Shown one piece after another: positions 42,313-53,690 of a stretch of 64,000 nt of DNA. Within the stretch, counting starts at the first letter, position 1; each line of letters starts with the position of its first letter. This DNA is from Hesseltinella vesiculosa (lineage: Eukaryota; Mucoromycota; Mucoromycetes; Mucorales; Cunninghamellaceae): positions 1 through 64,000 of the forward strand of contig MCGT01000048.1 in the NCBI GenBank assembly GCA_002104935.1, in the 5' to 3' direction. The notes under the pieces are model-generated. The model did not search any database and had not been told where the DNA came from. It worked only from the letters and a program-made list of their open reading frames with translations. A program made the position numbers and the translations under genes.

Positions 42313-45300
42313 ATGCTTAAATCGATTGGAGTATACCATCCGTTTGGTGAAATGTATTTGGATAGATATCCTCATCTGGCGACAGCTCCTATATTGTCGA
42401 AACAAGCCGATTTTTTGAAGTTGGACTCACCAGTCAAATCAGCACCGGCTTCGTATGTGTTGTCTGCAGTTCAGCTTGACAATCAAATGACACCTAGCCC
42501 GGGATGGCTAGAAGAAGAGCTCTATGTTAAAGGCAATACCGTTGTATGGAGCCGTGCTCGGCAAATCATCAAGACATTTCAGTACAATTCCCAAACTGTT
42601 GAAGGAGTATTTTTTGCCAATTTCCCAAGCAGGGGTGCCGTGGAGAAAGATGATGCAGCAAATGTATTTACAAACAAGAGAAAACAGGGCGGCTTGGCAT
42701 ATAACCAGTCGCTTTCATCAGCAGAAAACGATGATTACGACCCTCCTATGAAAACAATATGTATAGTTCTTAAAGACAGTCTTCGATTTCATACGATCGA
42801 TGGCAATAGCTACTCTATTCCTCTCCCTTGCACTATTCATCAAATTTTATGCTGTGATATTGGCATACTGTTAGAAAGCAAGCGCCCCAATCATGAAAGT
42901 AATGCTGTTTTTTGTCTGAATCACCCATGTATGGACTTTCAACCGATTTCGTTTGCTTGTTCAAGTGCAATCGACAAACTAGCCAGCCAGGAACTTGTTT
43001 ATGCGACACAATCGCCAACAGTCAAACATTTCCCAATGATCATTGTGACAAGGTCAAAGGCTAAGGGCATGCTATGTGTGTGGAACTTCAAGGAAAGGCA
43101 GCTGGATCATGGTATAAATGATACTGGGGATGATATTGGCTCTATTATCTTTTCGCCTGTAACCAAAAAGCAGAAATATCGCTCTGCTCGTCAGACAACT
43201 CGCTCGGATTTTCGCAATGAATTTTCCCCAAAAAGCTCTCCGTTTACTCGAAAGGAATCGTTTTTGGCCGCCTCTTCCAGCTTTACGCGTGACAATGATA
43301 CTTCTAGCTCTGAAAGAAGCATAAACAACGATGACACCATCCATCAACGGCAGTCGCATGTGCAAGGTAACATTCAGCTTAATTTACTATGGCTGGAATC
43401 AGAATCAAGTACAAGGTATCTTGAACAGTTTTATTGCAAGAAAAAGCAGAAAATTTCATCAATTCTTTTTATAGACACCTCCACCTCTGCCCAGCATACT
43501 GTACACCCAGTGCGTTAATATTTCACGATAACCAAGGTCAGCCAACACTATGTGTCTTGGATAATGGGTTATTGAAAGGGATCAATATCAATTTGTTGTT
43601 TCAGTACAAGGTGTCAGGATTTGAAATATCAGGTGTCAAGGATATGATGGCCCTTTATAACTCAACGAGACCAGATCAGGTGGATTTATTCCTTGTGCGA
43701 AATGATCGGCCGATGTCCTTGCTTCAATGGCTTTCCCTTGACGTACCTCTTCAACAAATATTTCAAGTTGACCAGGAAGGCGGAATTTCCCTTAGTGATG
43801 TTGTTGGTAACAAATTTAATTTGACATCTGGGGGTCAAACGAAGCGTTTTCAGATAACACGTCGTCCCAACCAACTCGTCGGAGACTGCTTGCTGACGTT
43901 GCAGCGCATTTGCGATCAAAAGAACAACAATATCTATTATCACTGGGTGACAACATTCCATCAAGACTGTGACTCATGGGAATCCTTTGTGAAGTCCCTG
44001 TTTACGATGTTCCCATTTGTAATGACATTTGGTTCGATCGACCATACTAGTTCGAAATACCTCGTGTGGATGATGCAGATGCAAGACAACAACCTGAAAT
44101 GTGATTTAACTATATCGTGGTCCTTGGATATTGTAGCGCTTATCATGCAAGCCTTTCACACTCTATATCTTGAATATACCCTGACTCCATTTACGAAAGA
44201 GTCGTTTGCAGACGACCTTGGATCACTTCAATGGTTCCTTGCCCGATTGCTCAAATCTGCACCTTGGACACAATGTTATAAACGTTATCAAATTTTCGAC
44301 TGCCCAGATTTTCAGTTTCTGAACTCTGAAGCATTCTCTGTACCTCCACCGTTTGATTTACGTGCTAGGATAGCCATGACTGCACCATTCGCAGACACCG
44401 ATCAACAAAAAAGTTTATCACCTATGATCAACCGAATCATGGAAATTATCTCTCAACACCCGCTTGACCAAGATACGAAGAAATATGCAGACTGGGTGGG
44501 TTGGATTTTACACGCTGATGTTCGCCGTCAGAGTTTGAGTTTGATGAATGGGCCATATCCGGCTTTAACCTCACTGGCATCCACGTTGAAATGGTTACAA
44601 CTCAACCCACCGTTAGCTAAAACAGTAGATTTTTATCAGTTCATAGGTAAGCTGTTCTAATTGTATTTCAATGCAAGTCAATGTCAAACAAAGGCTCACG
44701 ATTTGCAATTCAGGTAGATATGACATGGTGCGACAAGTTCAGTTATCCAAAGGGAACATATCTGGAAGTTCAGTTGTGGCTTCATCTACAGTAAAGATGG
44801 TACGAAAGAGATAAATAACGGATATTATAAAGAAAGTAATCACCAATTACAATAGCAGATTCAACAATTTTCGTCCATGTGGTCATTGAAAAGCGAAGCT
44901 GGTCCAACTTCGGCCTTTGTTAAAGGTGTTGTTCATCATCATGCAGCCGATCGATTCTACCAGATCTTACTGAACCTGTATTCATACTACCCTCCAACAT
45001 TACTGAACAACTTAAAAATGGTCAATATCATACTGGATCCAAGTATTCGGCAAGAGCTAACAGTCCCTTTCCGGCCAGATTTATCGTATGAAAGAAAAGC
45101 ATGCTTGGATGTACTAATTGTGGATTCTCATGGAGCTTTCTTAATATTTTTAACTACGACACTGCAGTGATCAAAGATTGGCGCAGGAACATCAGCAAAT
45201 AGTCAAACAAGTGATGCAGCGTACAGTGGCACTATCGCTGGGAAGAGCCATCCTACATTACGGAAACCATGGTCATTCCTACCTCAATGGCGACAAGCAA

Positions 45301-47335
45301 TCCCTTGTAACAATTGAAGAAAAGATGTGTCACTCTGTGAAACTGTTACCACTTCGCACTGTTGTTCAGCTTGATGAGAAGGCTTTTCGACCTGAATACT
45401 TCCACTGGACCCGATTTCACCAAGGAGTTGCTAGCGCTTTATCCCTCTCAGCACCAAACAAAACAAGCGGTAGTGAAGGAAACCTTTATTGGCTGTTTTA
45501 TATGGATCCAGAGGAATTGGACGTTTACCATGGTGGTCTGTTGTTTGGGTTCGGATTGAACGGACATATTTTGCCCATCCTTCATTGGTATAAGTATATC
45601 ACTCAAACACGTTGCAACTTGGTGACAATTGGATTTTTGCTTGGGGCGTGCGCGAACTATCGATCAACCAAACACGCAGACCTTACCAAAATTTTATCAA
45701 TTCATATTCCCTCCCTGCAAATGCATTCAATGTCGTCCCCGCAAACCCCTTGGATGGTATCCACGTGCTTTATGGGTATGGGCTTACTGTACATGGGAAA
45801 AAATGACCGAATGATGGCCCTCGTTATGGTGAAGGAGATTGGAAAATCAGTTCAAAGATACAAGCTGCAGCAATCAACGTCCGCTGCTGGTGATACTGAG
45901 AGCGCTTGTGCACTTTCAGCTGGGTTTGCTCTTGGGTTTATCGTGCTTGGCAAAGGGGACATATTTTTGAGCGACCCATCGAAAATTGTGGACAATTTAT
46001 TTCACTATATGACAGGTGAGCCACTGCCTAGCAATCGACGTTCAGTTCGCTCAGGAAGAAAATCATCTGGACATCAATTTGGAAGTAAACGATCACCTGT
46101 GGACCTTCCTTGTGACGATGAAGAAACGTTCAATGATGGATATGAAGCAATGCAGACACAGCGCAAATCTGACCCTGGTATTTCTCCCAGTGACTTCCAT
46201 GTTAACCCAACGAAACCAAGCCTAGATATAACAGCGCCAGCAGCAATTATTGCTTTGGGTTTAATGTTCTTGAAGTCGGAAAACCAAAGGGTCGCAGAGA
46301 AAATTGACTTTAGAGACACTCTGACAAGACCTTACTTAGAGTATATTCGTCCTGATTTTTTGCTGCTACGCGTGGTAGCCAAAAACCTTATTTTATGGTC
46401 ATCAATTGAACCAACTCAACTTTGGGTAGAACTTCAATTGCCGGCGTTCATGAAGGAAAATGACGAAAATGCATGGCAAGCATGGCATATGCAAATCGTT
46501 AATCAAGCCAAATATAATATCATAACTGGGGCGTGTCTCTGTCTTGGTCTCCGGTACGCAGGAACGCAGGACCGTGGAGCGTTATCGTGTTTACTGTCGT
46601 ATTTTGATCTCTTCATCTCCTTGTCTGAGGGGCAACGTAAGGCCAACGGAAGGGAAAGTTAAACACTCAAGCTAAATGTCATATTTTTTTTTTTTTAATT
46701 TACAATCAGCAACAAGTTTCCAGGAGCAAATTACAAGGCAGACTATTTCAGCATGTCTGAATGTTCTCGCTACAGCTTGCTCGATGGTTGTCGCAGGCTC
46801 AGGAAACCCGGAGCTGTACAACCGACTCAAGGTTCTACATGGACAAACTACTTCATCAAAAGGCACCACTGGAGCTGGTGTAAATTATGGTCACCATATG
46901 GCAACACATATGGCGCTGGGCTTATTGTTTTGTGGGCTTGGTCGATACACACTAAAAAACGACAATGAATCGGTGGCATCGCTTCTCTGCTCTTTTTATC
47001 CATTTTACCCTACGCAGCCCGACGATGAGAGATATCACCTCCAAGCATTTCGTCATTTATGGATTATTGCTGTAGACCAATGCTGGATTACAACAGTAGA
47101 TCAAGCTACTCGTGAAATTGTCCAAGTACCTCTGAAAATCACATACAATAACCAAAACATGGCCCGGATTGTTAGTCCAGCGATTATTCCTGATTACGAC
47201 CAGATCCGTACAATATCTTTGGATTCACCAGATCACTTCCCGCTTTGCCTTGATATGCAGCAGCATCGATTTTATGAAGAATCCCTTCGAAACACTGGGA
47301 TTCTCTTCGTTCAGAAAAAACCACCACAGTTGTAA
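42313..47335 (+). CDS. APC1: Anaphase-promoting complex subunit 1
   Basis: Six exons (42313-43415, 43475-44646, 44714-44799, 44856-45085, 45168-46636, 46710-47335) give 1561 residues. The N-terminal EELYVKGNTVVWSRA block and LLWLESES followed by HDNQGQPTLCVLDN are APC1-like. The middle has MQRTVALSLGRAILHYG and then proteasome/cyclosome repeats with Gly/Ala-rich helices (GLLFGFGLNGH, VTIGFLLGACANY, STCFMGMGLLYMGK). The C-terminal VMAGSG-type segment (VVAGSGNPELYNRLKVLHG) is also present. APC1 is the scaffold of the cell-cycle ubiquitin ligase. Introns 1 and 4 are partly open and were placed by joining conserved segments. Confidence 0.93.
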
Positions 47336-47383
47336 TAAATATGAATTACATACAGTAAAGAATTTTTATTTTTATAGGCAATG

Positions 47384-48054
47384 CTACGTCACCTCAGTTG
47401 CCAGCGTTGTTGATGGGAGTTCATACTTGGGATGCCCATTTGGGCAATTCAAACCGTCAGGACAAAATCCTGTGATATAGTTTTGACAGACTTTTTTGCG
47501 AACGTGCTTGTTACGGCAGTGTGGACCTGTAAAAGAAGTAGGATGTAGAAGCATTAAGTATAATCTGCATTCCCAAAGATACTTACCATGTTTACAGAAC
47601 CCTCGGGCGTACCAAGGGCATTCTTTTTGCTTGCTCTCCGGATCAATATGGCGATACATACACTCATCACCATTACAGCATTCACCATACTTTGAATAAA
47701 ACCAGCATTCAGGCATCTTCTTCATATTAAACATGTGCAAAAATTCGCAGTGATCTCCTTTTTTGCAAAGCCCTCGAAGCCAATGTTTACAGACAACTAA
47801 TCTATCTCGTTCAACATCACGATGCTTAAACGGGCATCTTGATCCTTTTCCACAATTCCCTCGCAAAAAGTACTTGCAAATTGGCTCCTCTATGGTTTTT
47901 TTAAAAGTTGAGATTAATTCGATTTTCTTTATGCAATATCATTACCATTCCGTTTTGTGGATGTTGTGAGATCGAGGCGTAATTCTTCTTTTATAAAGTC
48001 TTCGAAGTCAAACCGTAATGTTGAGGAATCAGCGTAGTAAAGTGATGTCGCCAT
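47384..48054 (-). CDS. YTH1: CPSF30/Yth1 cleavage and polyadenylation factor (five CCCH fingers)
   Basis: Three exons (48054-47946, 47889-47587, 47526-47384) give 184 residues. Five CCCH zinc fingers follow in tandem: CKYFLRGNCGKGSRC..H, CKHWLRGLCKKGDHC..H, CWFYSKYGECCNGDEC..H, CPWYARGFC..C..H and CQNYITGFCPDGLNC..H. Intron 2 falls inside finger 4. The protein recognises the AAUAAA signal within the polyadenylation machinery. There is no C-terminal CCHC knuckle, as in yeast Yth1 and unlike animal CPSF30. The stop codon is 48 bp from the convergent APC1 stop codon, and the start is 60 bp from the divergent VTI1 start. Confidence 0.95.
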
Positions 48055-48114
48055 GGTTTTGTAGAAAAGAGAAACGCAAGTCCGCCAGACAAATCTCTTT
48101 CTTTTCTAGCTCCA

Positions 48115-49077
48115 ATGAATGCGTCAGAACTTTTTGATAATTATCAACAAGACTTTGATACTCTTTTCGAGTCGATTAGTAGCAAAATACATAATCTGAT
48201 ACCGAGCTATCCAGGGGGTAATATATGCTACTTAGCTTGCATTGCTGTTGAGAAAATTAATATGCTTTATTTAGATGAACGCAAAAAAACCATCAATGCT
48301 GCTGAACGAGAATTAGATGAAGTCGATGAAGTTGTATGCAAAGAATATCGAATAATGATAATTGATGTTGTAACTGTAATGTTTGATTTAGCTTGAACAA
48401 ATGGAAATGGAGATGCTCAGTCTTCCGGCAAACACACGTTCCCTCTTGCATTCGCAATACAATACCAACAAGGCTGAAGCTGAGAAGTTGAAAGAAGAAT
48501 TGGTAAAACACAATTCAATATTTTTTATGTTTGCTTTAAACTTTCATTTTTACAGCGTGGATTGGAAGCTCATAGAGAATTGCATCTGCGGCAAGAACTT
48601 TTTGGGGATTTGGAGAGTCAAATGGGAAATGACGCAGACTTTGCACATTCCGATCAACGACAACGTCTATTGAGCGGCACAGACAGGTTGGGTGAATCCA
48701 GCAGAAGGTTAGAGGAAAGCCATCGTTTGGCCCTTGAAACAGAAGGAGTTGGTGCGAGCATTTTGTCCACTCTGAAAGGGCAACGCGAAACTATGACGAA
48801 AGCGAGGGATACGGTAATGGCTGAACAGAGTGCTAGATAACGAACTCATACTGTTCCGCTTATGAAGTTGGTAGAAGCGGACGTTCAAATCGAGAGAGCT
48901 TCAAGAACACTCAAGACAATGGCACGAAGGTAAATCCTTCCCAGTTACTGCAATCACTGCGACTATATGCTAACGTATGTTTGTAATAGGATTGCAACGA
49001 ACAAGTACATCACAGGTGCTATTATTCTGTTACTCGCTGGGCTGATCGTCTTGGTCGTTTTCTCCAAACTCTTTTAA
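48115..49077 (+). CDS. VTI1: VTI1 Qb-SNARE
   Basis: Six exons (48115-48217, 48275-48333, 48392-48502, 48556-48813, 48868-48929, 48990-49077) give 226 residues. The N-terminal helical domain has ERKKTINAAERELDEVDEVLEQMEMEM. The SNARE motif runs RLLSGTDRLGESSRRLEESH with zero-layer Gln in LKGQRETM, then ASRTLKTMARRIATNKYI. A C-terminal transmembrane anchor (about residues 205-224) ends the protein. VTI1 takes part in Golgi, endosome and vacuole fusion complexes. The six short exons fit together in consistent phases. Its stop codon lies 29 bp from that of convergent eIF3b. Confidence 0.95.
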
Positions 49078-49106
49078 CCAATCATAAAAAAAATATCAGA
49101 GCTTGT

Positions 49107-51446
49107 TTATTCTACAATCTCTTCGCTTTCTTCGATGACTTCTTCTACCCATTCTTCAATAACTTCAGATTTGCCTTCATCAGCATTCTTAACAATTTCT
49201 TTGCCAAGGTCTGCGCGTTCTTGTGTAACACGACGTTCCGTAGCCTTGCGCCAGCCGTACCAATCTTCGATAGCCTTGCGACGAGCAGCAATAAGTTTTG
49301 CAGCATTAGCATCGCCAGCAGCAAGGTCTTCTTCTTCAAATTGCTTGGCATATTGACGCAAATTCTTCTTGATCTTCTTCTTCATATCTTGCGTCAAAAG
49401 TGAATGAGGACGAGGGCGCCACAAGAGCTGCTTAAACTTGTCAATGTTTTGCTTAAAGAGCATCTGGCCCTTGAAATCCCAGAGGATAAAGCCATAATCA
49501 CCAGACTGGCGCCACATACTTGAGCCACTAACAACATAGCGACCCGTGGGGTCCCATTCGATGTCAGAAACACCATAATGCTCTTTTGTCGTGAGCAGCT
49601 GAACCTGAGTCGCAGCAGTAGCAGATTTACCGCCGTCATTGCTACTGTTCGTGTTCAGAGGTTCAAAGTCCAGGTCCCAGAATTCGAGGTCAAAGACAGA
49701 GGAGTTGCGCAATGTGGCTGTGACCAAATGGCGACCCTTGGGTGACCAAAATAGATAGTTGCACGTCTTCTTATCGAATATCTTGAAAGGAGCAAATCCA
49801 TTTTGGTGAGCCTTTGAGGCGTGGTCCAAAGCATACAGAGAAAGCACGGTTTTGATCGTGGTTTGTTGCTGCTGGGCACCAGCAGTTTGGCTAGTATAGT
49901 TGGGATCAGAGGATGTGATGGTTGCAAACCGTTCGCCACGAGGTTCCCAAGCCAGAGCTATCACAGGGTCCTTGATTTCTAAAGTTTCAACAGGGACACC
50001 CTTTTCGCACAAATTGAAGATTTCGATATTGGAGAATTGTGATTTCTTCGTCTTGGTGTGGCGATCAACCTTGACAGCAAGATAATACCCCTTGGATTGC
50101 CAGAAAAGCTTACAGTCGTTGACGTTGAATAAATTTTTGGTGCGAATGATTTCCTTGTTTGGAACAGACATCAAAGTTACGCGAGCAGGTTGATTACCAA
50201 CTTCAGGCGTCCAGTAGGCCAGTGTGTCTTGTTCCTTTTGCACCAGTTTGGCATCATCCTGTCCACGACCAGGAGACCATTCAAAATCCATTATACCAGG
50301 GATTTTGATGCTTTTTTTATCCAAGAGGCCCATTGAAGGTGCTTCATAAATGGATAGCTGTTGCTTGGGTACAACTCGGGCAAAGTATTTTTCAGATTGA
50401 GACCACTTAAACATTGGCCATTGAACCGATTTTGTGCTGTTTTCTTCGACGGAGGGAAAAGAACGAAGGAGAGCACCAGTCTTGACGTCCCAAATAACAA
50501 CTTGGTTCCCCTCATCATATTCCGAGAATGGATTGGGAGAATCAGCAGGGAACTTGGACGGTTGGATTGGCTCATTTGACCACGTCACCAAATAGCGTTC
50601 GTTGGGTGAGAAATCAATCAATTTTACACCAGGGTGAACAAAACGAACAATCTGATTCCAAGAAGGACCACCCCATAAGGCAATGCCCTGTGTATGGAAC
50701 GTTGACAAATAACTGCCCAATGGCGACCACTGGACATAGGTTTCGGTCCAGTTCTAAGTACAAGTTCTCAAGTAAGCAATCACATCAAATGTTAACCAGT
50801 TTCGAAAAGTGCGTGATTAGACTTACATTGCGGGTATGAACGTGTTCAGGATCTTCCGATTTACGATTCCAAAACACGCTGACATCTTCGCCGCGATACA
50901 TCACAAATTGATCCCTAGCTTGATCATCAGCCAACCAACCCTTGATGTGTTCTTTGGCCTGGAAGTCTGTAGTTTTGGGCTCAACGTATTCATCCGACAT
51001 TTTGCCATATTTCTCCACATCAGTAAATTTGTTCACGGAAAGCTGATGAGATTTGCTCATTTTGTGGCCATCGAGATTCTTGACTGCAGCAATAGCGGCT
51101 TCAACCGTTTCAAACTCGATAAACAAATATCTGCAAAAGTTAATGACTAAGTACAGTAAATGTAGAACAAAAAATATTACCCTTTGCTTTCCATTTTTCC
51201 GTCATCGTTAGGGGACATGGGCATCCACATGCCACCATCTTTAATTGGGCCTGCACCCTTTGAGAAGAGTTTGTTTAAAACAGACATGAGCTTTTCTTCC
51301 TTCTTTTCGTCGACAACTGGGGCACCATCAACGACTACAATCGTATCAAAATCATCATTTTGAGTGACTGAATGCTTTTCGAAGATATCACTAAAATCGA
51401 TGTCTTCTTCGCGTTCAGGAAGATTCTTCAAATCAAGACCAGGCAT
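49107..51446 (-). CDS. PRT1: Translation initiation factor eIF3 subunit b (Prt1)
   Basis: Three exons (51446-51181, 51130-50827, 50753-49107) give 738 residues, the usual fungal length. An N-terminal acidic stretch and RNA-recognition motif (IVVVDGAPVV ... GYLFIEFETVEAAIAAVKNL) are followed by a WD40-type propeller. Landmarks include ETYVQWSPMGSYLSTFH, IDFSPNERYLVTWSN, FFWSPK-like blocks and GRYVVSGSSMW. The C-terminus is the eIF3b helical tail (YGWRKATERR and an acidic end). eIF3b is a scaffold of the eIF3 complex on the 40S ribosome. The start at 51446 is chosen because the longer open frame has no ATG upstream. Confidence 0.96.
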
Positions 51447-51705
51447 GTTTGAAGTTGGATTATCAAGAGTCAAGAAAGCGAAGAAAGATTAGAGGCACAA
51501 TATTTTTTTTTTTTTGGATTCCAGTGAACTTGCCAAGCCACAGCCTCAACGGTGGTTTGAAACAGGGAAATTTTGAATCGGATTTTCAAAATTAGTGTTA
51601 ATAAAATCATTGGTGTTTAATAAAATCTGTAAAATACTGTAGAGCAAAACAAAAAAGAAAGAAGAGAAAATTAACAATTGAAAAATATGAATGCTTTCAA
51701 GGCGA

Positions 51706-53422
51706 TCATTCATCTGCTAACTGGGCTTGTGCCAAACGGGCTTCCAGGTTACGAAGGGCTTCCTCTTTGCTCAACAATTCAGCACGTTTTTCTTGAATTT
51801 CGCGTTGCACCTTCAATTCGATTTCACGAAGCTACAAAGATAAAAGGTAGGGAGAAAGGGGCGTGTAATAAGATTAGAGCGGGAACGTGGCATGAGGCAT
51901 ATGATGTTACCTTTTCTTCTTCCTTTCGCAATTGTTCTTCTTTGAGGCGAACACTTTGGCTGGCCATGTCTTCTGCATTCAAGGATGCGTCTTCAGCGTC
52001 ACCTCCATTGACAGTGCGACTAAGCTTTTCGGTACGGTAATTCTCGTATAAGAAATCATGGGTGATTTCCTTCAAATCTTGCAAGTGTGAGCTAAGAAGG
52101 GCAGACCTCAAACGACCGAAGTCGGAGTGTTTGGGGTTGTCGACTTCCACAGCACCCCAAGGATATTGTCGCCCACGAACAGTGCGTCCATTCACAACAA
52201 TTTCTTCATCACTGCCAATGATAGCAAAAGGTAGCAGTGCCTGTAAGGTAGGGAGTACAAGATGAATAATGCCACCCCAACTTTATCTTATTTTATGGGA
52301 AGTTGCCTTACTCGAAGCTCGCTGTTTTCCTCAATAGTATCTTCATCGTCTTCTTCAACATCATAGGGAAAGTTGTAAATGGGGATACTGTAATGTTCAA
52401 CATCTTCCATGATCTGAAAGAGAGTAAAGCGCTGAGTACTTCTCAAAAAGATGTAACTGACTTACACGATGTTTAAATTCTTGAAGTTCTTGAGGTGTCA
52501 AGGAGTCAGCACGACCAACAACAGGGATCACATTAACACGAGGGCTCAATCGACGCATCAATTCAATATCAATTTCACGAAGTCTACAATGGAATCAAAC
52601 AAATAAACCCAAGGCCCATCGAATATGATCATAAGTTCTTACGCATGGCCAGTAGGGGAAATAAAGTAGAGAAGGGCATGGACGCGGTTGTCACGGAATC
52701 GAGGGTTACGCTTGATTCTGGATTCTTCTGCCAAAATATCATCATACTGGTTTTCCAAGTAGCCGACGATTTCTTGGAAGCAGCGTTCATTGTCAATGTT
52801 GTCACCAAAACCCGGAGTGTCCACAATAGTCAATGAAATGCTAATAAAAAAAATGTAAGCGGAGGACAAATAGAGAATAAAAAAAACAGGCTTTCAATGA
52901 GACTGAGGAAGGGGGTACGTGAATGAAATAGGCACTGATAATTACCGGACACCATCTTCATCCAGCTCTAGTGACAAATAAGGAAGTCGATCAGCTTGAG
53001 TATCACCAGAGAAGCAAAAAATTCAGTTTTTCCAAACTCCCTTACCGACAGAAATAGGTTTGATGCTGATTCCAGGCTCATTGTTTGCTTGCTCAGCGTT
53101 ATCGTAGTCTTGCTGCTGAAGTACTCTGGAGTTACAAAGAGTGTTTACAAAGGTAGTGCGACCAGTGCCAGACGCGCCTATTATTATCAATTTTTAGAAA
53201 CAAAATCATCAGTTAACATCATCATGCCAGACAGGGGTAGTTTATCCTCACCGACAACCATCAAAGTAAATTGGAATCCTTTCTTCAAGTTCTTTCTGCG
53301 ACCTCCGAGTCTCTAATTCATGGAAGTAACGATGAAAGATGAAAGATGACAGGAGAAAATAAAAAATTGCAAAGTTTAAGATTCATTCCATCATCTGGTT
53401 TGCGAAGACTTACATGAGCCAT
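51706..53422 (-). CDS. Septin GTPase
   Basis: Nine exons (53422-53414, 53312-53252, 53177-53046, 52994-52946, 52840-52643, 52583-52466, 52413-52312, 52240-51911, 51831-51706) give 374 residues. The G1 loop is GASGTGRTT (Arg where Lys is usual), G3 is DTPGFGD and G4 is GRADSLT. The septin-unique element shows WGAVEVDNPKHSDF and ends with YENYRTEKLS. A C-terminal coiled coil (KLEEQLRKEEEK and EIQEKRAELLSKEEALRNLEARL segments) follows. Septins polymerise at the bud neck, septa and hyphal branches. The first coding exon is just 9 nt (Met-Ala-His). I cannot assign it confidently to a CDC3/10/11/12 class. Confidence 0.92.
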
Positions 53423-53690
53423 TGTTCTATAGTACAAATAAAAATGGATTTGGGAAGATAAGTTATAAATGCTAAAAGTTAGTATTACCGATTATTAGTT
53501 AACCTTGGAAAAATTGGAGAAAGAAAGAACAAGTAAAAAGGTATGTCAAGGAAATGAAAAAAAGACAGGCACTGAAAGTTGATTGGCTGCACAACAAATT
53601 TGATGCGGTTGCACAAGGCATCTGCTCCCTTTTTGCGCACTCTCACCACCATTTTTTATTTTCTCTTTCCGTGTGCCCTAGAAGAATAAA
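53423..53690. promoter_or_regulatory. Shared upstream region of septin and triple-SH3 genes
   Basis: The 268 bp between the divergent start codons must serve both genes. AT-rich stretches occur, but no motif stands out. Both genes begin with a very short first coding exon (9 and 7 nt). Confidence 0.45.
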
